NCBI RefSeq assembly: GCF_030272615.1
Contig: NC_081414.1
Coordinates: forward strand, 307,625,164-307,687,163
Reading direction: 5' to 3'
Length of the DNA: 62,000 nt
From: Cryptomeria japonica
Taxonomy: Eukaryota; Streptophyta; Pinopsida; Cupressales; Cupressaceae
The position numbers and the translations under genes are program-made. A model generated the notes under the pieces. The model worked only from the letters and a program-made list of their open reading frames with translations, made no database searches and had not been told where the DNA came from. Within the stretch, counting starts at the first letter, position 1; each line of letters starts with the position of its first letter. Positions 55,867 through 62,000 of the stretch are shown piece after piece.

Positions 55867-58800
55867 TAACTAATTATATAACAAGGATACACCCAATACC
55901 ATGCGAACAGCCTTTGGTAACCCAACAGCTCTGCATTCTCATTTAATTACATGCACCAGCCAATACTGGTTGCAGACTTTTCAGGTTTTCAAAAATCAAT
56001 ATCTATATATGGGCAGCTTTCCTTCTAAAGACTGAAAATTGGGTTTTGTAAAGTTAATACAACCTTAATATGAGATGTCAAACAATTGATTTAAACCCTT
56101 GTATGCGGATGAAGCCTTCTGAGATTACTGATATGTGCAATATTAATTAAAAATCACTAAAACCAAGCACCATCTCTTTAAGAGAATTGCTGGAAATAGA
56201 TGATGGCTATTGAAATCAGACACGATGAGTGACAATTACTAGTTTTCATGATAGAATTCCATTTTTTTCCTTTCCAATTGCATTTGTAAGTTACTTTTCT
56301 TTGTCCCTACAAAGATATGGAAGAAAGATGAAGAAAGAAAACGACGATTGACAAGACAAAGATTCAAACTATAACCTTTGACTCAACAGGAACAGCAAGA
56401 TTTAGCTTTAAATTGAACACAATACAAAACAATTGTGTGGGTACAAAAAATTTAATACAGCCTTTGCCTTCCATTCAAAAACGTGGAGATAAGTATTCCA
56501 ATAATGCCATCAACTTGTATGATAGTATTCCATAGTCATATTGGATTCCGAAAATGTGGATGTAATGTTCACTAGCAAATATCTTGTAAAATTGGAGTAA
56601 GAAGCAGCAGCAAATGTAGCATGAGAAGATAACATACTTGAGGAATCATTCACTCAGGATGATCCAGATTTACCTTCTAGTCCAAGCCTGCATATGGAAA
56701 AGAAGTTGTAGACTGAAGTTGGCTGCTGTACAATTGTAAAGTATGTGAAGTTTTGAATTTGGGCCTTTAAGGGTCATATGCCATGTAATCATTGATTTAG
56801 GAGAAACTGATAATCAAAATAGACTTATATGTTCTCTAAATTCATTCTTTTTGCATCTCATGCTAAGTTTATTTCATATATTTAATGAAATTCTTTTAGT
56901 TCAAACAAAATTTTTGCTCTACCAATTTTTTGCGGAATCCAAGCTTTTAAACTATTTATAATAACATATTGGACGAAAACTAATATTAGAACAGGAATGT
57001 ATATACATTTGACACTCATGTTCCGCATTAAAATGCATAGCTGTTAAAAATCCTACATATGTTTTAACCAAAATTTAATTGAAAAAAATAGTACGTGCAC
57101 AAGACTTATTGTCCAAAGCCATGATTATAACATGCACTTGAAGCTTATCAGAGAAATGGAAAATTACTACCATATTCTTAGTGGGACTGCAACTGCATTC
57201 TGATTCCTAAGTTCCCTTCACTGAGTCGAAATCCAGATCAAACTTTTGATTGAAGAAACCTCCCTTGCATCCATTGCTATCATGAATTTTAAAAGTAGCA
57301 GTTTCTCTTCCAAAACAGAAAATTCATGCAGGTTTTGAGAAAAACTCCTAGTTGTAGACTATAAGTGCATGTAATTAAGTTTGTTTCTTCATATCAGATC
57401 TAACCAAATGCCCTGGTATCATTGATATTAGACATAAAAAATGGAGTGTATTCAACCTTTTCTACAATACACTACAAACTATTTCTAACATGTAAAGATG
57501 ACAAAATGAATCATATCTGATTTCATGTAGAGGAAGATAGGGCATTGCACCTTCACTTTAATGTTCTAGAAAAGCATTTATCACAGATAATCTACATAAA
57601 GTACCTGGGTGCAATCCACCAACCGTTGCATTATCATCGTATCCAAACCATAACTGCAGTGATATAAAAGATCAATTGTTTCAGGAATTTTCAAAACTAT
57701 GCAGCTTTTGAAACTCTATTCTAGAAACATTAGGAGTACTGTTATTTTCATTTTTGGATTGAGATAATGACTACTGTTACAAAATAATCATCACAAACAA
57801 GTATATATCTTTGTGAGGGAATACAATGTCAGATTGAAACCAATGGATTGTAGTCACCATAAACTCCACATAGATCTACCCAAAACTACAAGTGACATAT
57901 AGGAGATGAGTAAACTAATATAATTCATCACATTGCTTGAGATTTCATGAAACGATTCTCTGATGAGAAATAAATCAAAACACAACCAACTTTAAAGGAC
58001 CTCATTAAATCCTTTAATTTCCTCATGTTACAAAATTTGTGATATAGACATGTGTAGGGTAAAATAATCGTTTCCAAACGGAAATATCAAAGAAGTGAAG
58101 CACATTCATTTTGATCAAGGTTTAGAAGTAAAACCCGCTGGGGTGATATTGTTCAATGTTCATATTGGGGATGATGCCCCCCGTTTGTGACCGCACTAGT
58201 TCATAGCTTCAGCTCAAAAGTGTTTACCACTTTAAAAAAAAATTAAAAAATAAAAAAAATAAACGAGACTTTGAGATATAGACACTGTTTACAGCCACGG
58301 TGAATCATCATCAATATGAAGGAGCTCATACTAAAGCTACAAAAGACAGTGAGATAAACAAATATTGATAGATGGCAAAATATAAGTAAGCATAAGCCAA
58401 GATCTGAAATACACAAAATTACAAAAACTTTGCTTGGTATTTAAGAATAGGAATGTTCTAACCTAAAGGTTAACACCTCTACCCTTATTAGGAATGGTAT
58501 TTAAGAATGGGGATGTTCTCAACCCTCCTACTTACCTTCATCTCTTTATTGTACTTTATAGACATGTTGCTCCACTCTTCCTAGCAAGTTGCATTCTTAT
58601 TATAACTTGTTCCACCATATGGATTTCTAAGAATCCATTATTTGTCTCCTCAACTCCATCATACTCGTTTGCTGCTATATCTCTCACCTTTTCATCAACT
58701 TTCCTCTCTGCAATTCTGAGTTGACTGCTTCTTTTACTCAAGGTCTTCCTACATTGACACCTCTTCCTACTGACCTTCACATGTGTAGCATTTCAAATCA

Positions 58801-59312
58801 ACATTCTATTTTGTTGTTTATGCTCCAACACTTCTTTCTTCCTTCAATTCTCCTTCAGCATTTTGTACACTCGTGCACTTAATTGAGCTGCACCTTCATG
58901 TCTTCCGAAAGGCATGCTTCCGTTGCAAATTATCCCCCTCTTTACATACTTGGGTTGATAACAACATCATCTTCTCAACCTTCTCTCAATTAAGTTGATT
59001 GATAACAAAATCAGCTGTAAATCAGCCTCCTCTTCACACACTTGGTGACATCAAGAAGGATGAAGTAGGATGCATATTGAATGAAGGATTTCCATTGGTT
59101 GCATTGAAGAACAAGAGGGATGAATCTATCTTGGAGGTAAGTGTAAATAGCTGATACCAAGAGGAAGTAGGACCAACAACCACACACCATTTCAATTTTG
59201 GAATCCCATTTATTGGGATCATTAGTTGTTCAACCAAAAAATGGCATTGTCAAGTATCCTTTTGCATCTCAAGAACGGAACCAATGATAGCCATGGCATC
59301 TGTGGATTTATT
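55867..59312. other. Unassigned non-coding DNA (3.4 kb)
   Basis: Only short frames (under 80 codons), none recognised. 56740-56850 is a partial third copy of the interior of the 55221 and 59321 elements (words like ATATGTTCTCTAAATTCATT). Near 58441-58520 a GGTATTTAAGAAT(A/G)GG motif is duplicated. Nothing else stands out to the eye. Confidence 0.4.
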
Positions 59313-59320
59313 GTTTGCAA

Positions 59321-60262
59321 CATAGTTTTAAAACTCGTGGACTCGCCACGGACTCACGAGTCCATTGGCGGGCTGAGTCGACTTGCCAAGGACTCACGAG
59401 CCGAGTCCTGGCGAGTCCTTCGCGAGTCCTTCCCAAGGACTCGCAAGTCTTTCACCTGGACTCGCGCGAGTCTTTCACTTGGACTCCCGAGTCTTTCGCC
59501 TGGACTCACGCAACCCAGAAAACACGCCCAGCAAGCTATTAAAGTGTTTTTTTTTTACTTTTTTCATTCATTTGGCATTGTTTCTTGGTGAAAACAGGTT
59601 TGTAGGGTTTCAAGTCAGTCTCATTCTCTTCATCAGAATATATACATGAAATATAACATTTAAGTATAATAACTTATACTTTAAGTTATATTTCATGTAT
59701 ATATTGGCCGGATGTTTAAGAGTGGTTTCAAATCTTTAGGAGTTATAATGCAAATTCTAGGTTTTAAAAGATCTTTTAAATTTTCAGACTTGGTCAAATT
59801 TCAATAATCAGTAGGCTCCTATTAGCATTCTCTCACTCTCTCTATCTCACTCACTTTATCTACCCCGAATTTTAGACCTATCTATCTCCCTATCACTCTT
59901 CCTTTATCCCCTCTCTACCACTCTCTATCTCAGTCTCTCCTCTCTCCCCCAAGATTTAGACCTATCATTATATGTAATTCTGTAAACATTAATAAACTTA
60001 TGTTGCTATTATACATTTTAAAGTTTGAAACTATGACTATGAATGATGGAATTTCATATATTGAGTGTTTGGAGATCATATGACATGTGTAATGTTTCAA
60101 TTATGGCTCTTATGTTCTCTAAATGCATTAATTTCTTTATGTTTTTTTGTAAAACTACGGGTTTTTTTTTGCCGAGTCTTTCGCAAGTCTTTCACGAGTC
60201 TGAGTCTGAGTCCAATTTTTTGGTTTGCCGAGTCCGTGGCGAGTCCGAGTTTTAAAACTTTG
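59321..60262. mobile_element. Non-autonomous hAT-like element (942 bp) with perfect 8-bp TSD
   Basis: GTTTGCAA at 59313-59320 is repeated at 60263-60270. Ends are CATAGTTTTAAAACTCG and, inverted, CAAAGTTTTAAAACTCG, continuing into ACTCGCCACGGACTC on both sides. Subterminal zones are packed with GACTCGC / GCGAGTC words. No transposase frame. TSD length and end structure fit the hAT superfamily. Confidence 0.8.
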
Positions 60263-60270
60263 GTTTGCAA

Positions 60271-61230
60271 AAACATCTGAAAATTCTATGAAGAGGGCAA
60301 CAAAAATTTCTTGTTATGAGGGACTAAAACTAACCCCAAGTTGCATCATTCTGGATTTTCTTACACAATTTAGAGCTATCTTGTAATTGTGTTGGGGTAG
60401 AGGGAAGAATGAATTCCTCCTCTATTAGCACCTCAAAAAGGTTTTCACCAATAAACTCACCTTTATTTTCTTGATTTTTATTGTTTTTGTCCAATAGCAC
60501 CTAAGAGAGGTTTTCATTAAGGAACTTCAACTTTTTTTTTAAAAAAAATTTTTCATTTATTTTGACTAAGGAACTCACTTTGCCCTCCAAAATATGTTGA
60601 AGTTTGTAGGTTGATTTCAAAACCTTTTTTGTGATCTTCTAGTAGGATGCCATTTCAAAGCCCCATTAAATCTATGATAGCCTCATTGTTTTGAAAGAAG
60701 TCCATTGGTTTGTGATCTTGTCTCTCCTTGTCAATAAGTTCAAAGTATTGGAGATCAAGGTTAATTGTAAGGTGTCCTTGAAAAAGTTTGTGGCGGCAAG
60801 ATCTTCATAGAGACTATGAGAGGAACATGTCTCAATGTCAAAAGAAGTTTCCTCAAAGGGTGAAAGTGTCAATAACATTCTCATATTAATCATCAAGGAG
60901 TTTGTATCTAATGTCATGATATTCTCAATTTGCACAAACAAGTATACGTTCTCAAATTTCTTGTTCATGAAGATCTAGTCCTTTTCCTTTGTGGTTCATG
61001 ATTTGACACATCTTGTTTGCTATAGGATATTCATTACTTTGTAAACAAGCTACTAAACCATCATCATATATCGGACAGTCATTGGGGCTTTCAAATATAA
61101 GAAAACCTACTTCGATAAAAGAATGAGTACCAAACTAATGGGATACCATATATTTCTTCTTGTTCATATTGGATTTGCCACTATTTCTAAGTGAAAGAAG
61201 AAGTTCACCCACATGGAAAGCATCTTGGAT
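60271..61230. other. Unassigned non-coding DNA
   Basis: No recognised coding sequence; one unrecognised 98-codon frame on the minus strand at 60672-60968. TTGGAT-type flank at 61226-61230 borders the copia LTR. Confidence 0.35.
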
Positions 61231-61636
61231 TGTTAGAAATCTAAAACAAATACATAATGAAAAACTGCTTAAGAAAGAGATAAGCTATAAAATTGTAAAA
61301 GAATAAGACGAATATAGACCGAAGAATGCAAGATGTGCAAATTGCATTAGTAGCTCACGAAGAGAAGTTGCATAATGAAGTGAGGATAAAAGCTAGGTAG
61401 TGACATTTTATAGATAGGGCAAGGGTGGAGACGGTAACTCTAACCAATAAGGAGCGGCCACCAAGTGGTCTAAAAATAATAAATGTACCTTCCCTATAGG
61501 ATGATGACACCTCAACAACCCACCCACTAATTAAACTTACTTTATTAACTTACGAAAGCTTAATAAAAGTGTTGGAAAAATCTAGGATAATAGGATATAA
61601 TTACCTCACTAGGAAAATAAAAAACTTACACTAACA
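61231..61636 (-). mobile_element. Ty1/copia 3' LTR (406 bp)
   Basis: Minus strand: starts TGTTAGTGTAAG at 61636 directly after a polypurine tract and ends TTTCTAACA at 61231. A TATCTATAAAAT promoter-like core lies near 61405. Short TGTTAG/CTAACA inverted ends. Coding sequence upstream is copia pol, confirming the class. Confidence 0.85.
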
Positions 61637-61645
61637 CCCCCTCTT
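61637..61645 (-). other. Polypurine tract of the copia element
   Basis: AAGAGGGGG on the minus strand immediately before the LTR start, the expected plus-strand primer for reverse transcription. Confidence 0.85.
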
Positions 61646-61824
61646 AAGCATAGCTTAGGTGGGTAAAGACATGGGTCCCAACAAATAGAGCTTGATGAGG
61701 TACCCATGTACAAAGATATGCCCCAAAGAGAAGAAGCCCCAACATAAAGGAAATATGCCCCCCCACCCACCACAATAGAGAGAAAATTGGAAGGACTAAA
61801 AAGCCCCCCTAAAGAGGACACCTC

Positions 61825-62000
61825 TCACACCCCTAGTAAAGCTCTCAAGTGAAGGAACTTGCTTTCGGTGAAGGATTTGGTGAAGATGTATGTGATCTGA
61901 TCTAATGTTTGATAGTATCGAAGATTGATGATGTCATCATGAATCAACTCCCTAATATAGTAAATATGTATCTCGATTTGTTTGGTCCTCCAATGATGGA
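61825..62000 (-). pseudogene. Ty1/copia pol C-terminus (RNase H end), cut by the window edge
   Basis: 58 codons in one frame ending TGA at 61825-61827. TKQIEIHIYYIRELI, LDQITYIFTKS and KFLHLRALLGV correspond to the invariant end of copia RNase H (TKHI..HFIRE, ADIFTK, LR..LGV). The usual Ala-Asp before IFTK reads Thr-Tyr, so the copy is probably degenerate. The remainder lies outside the window. PPT and LTR follow 180 bp downstream. Confidence 0.85.

Noticed and set aside
58494-58780. Opposing 75-codon frames, one hydrophobic and one Lys/Arg-rich
   Set aside because: Mirror images of the same biased sequence; no start context, motif or neighbour supporting a gene.

Overview
This is 62 kb of plant nuclear DNA with no ordinary cellular gene that I can recognise. 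Essentially everything identifiable is transposon: Ty3/gypsy elements with unusually long LTRs nested inside each other, hAT DNA transposons with small non-autonomous relatives, and the end of a Ty1/copia element. Long decayed elements in AT-rich, gene-free sequence would fit a large plant genome such as a conifer. That is inference; no host gene here fixes the species.

Layout. 1-2824 (-) is a decayed open reading frame of the family that dominates this window. It is separated from its own upstream leader (10061-12869) by solo LTR A (2835-10055, +, TSD CAACC). 13763-16894 (-) is gypsy RT-RNase H-integrase. 16938-20209 (+) is 5'-truncated LTR E. 20210-22265 (-) is a hAT transposon. 22399-24560 (-) is a gypsy gag relic with its leader. 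25847-26215 (-) is a hAT C-terminus. From 27561 a further member of the ORF family (F) is split by LTR B (28431-32650, TSD GAACC), by LTR-like element G (32907-36912, TSD CTGTT/CTATT) and by a 3'-truncated gypsy element C (39495-52827, -). Its probable tail is at 53210-54000. The rest holds hAT relics, two MITE-like elements with 8-bp TSDs, unrecognised DNA, and a copia 3' end (61231-62000, -).

Central observation. LTRs A and C (about 7.2 and 7.6 kb) each carry a reading frame of about 1,070 codons in sense orientation. It lies behind its own TATA box and a candidate 5'-UTR intron, upstream of a second TATA box that should start the genomic RNA, so it is a gene inside U3. At least four lineages of this protein are visible (A/C, D, E, F). 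They share motifs around YGAWFIQF and LPRYPTD and a basic linker followed by a helical C-terminus. I cannot name the protein. The same LTRs carry three conserved non-coding modules. One is a pair of hairpins at the LTR 5' tip. The second is an array of short imperfect palindromes spaced at about 166 or 176 bp with deviations near 10 bp. The third is an 18-bp inverted telo-box placed 62-64 bp upstream of the second TATA box in four different LTRs. The associated gag-pol is also odd: an RNase H domain lies between protease and RT.

All coding elements are broken. In the youngest copies each inspected stop is one C-to-T change away from a plausible sense codon and reading frame is otherwise kept. 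Percent identities quoted are estimates by eye.
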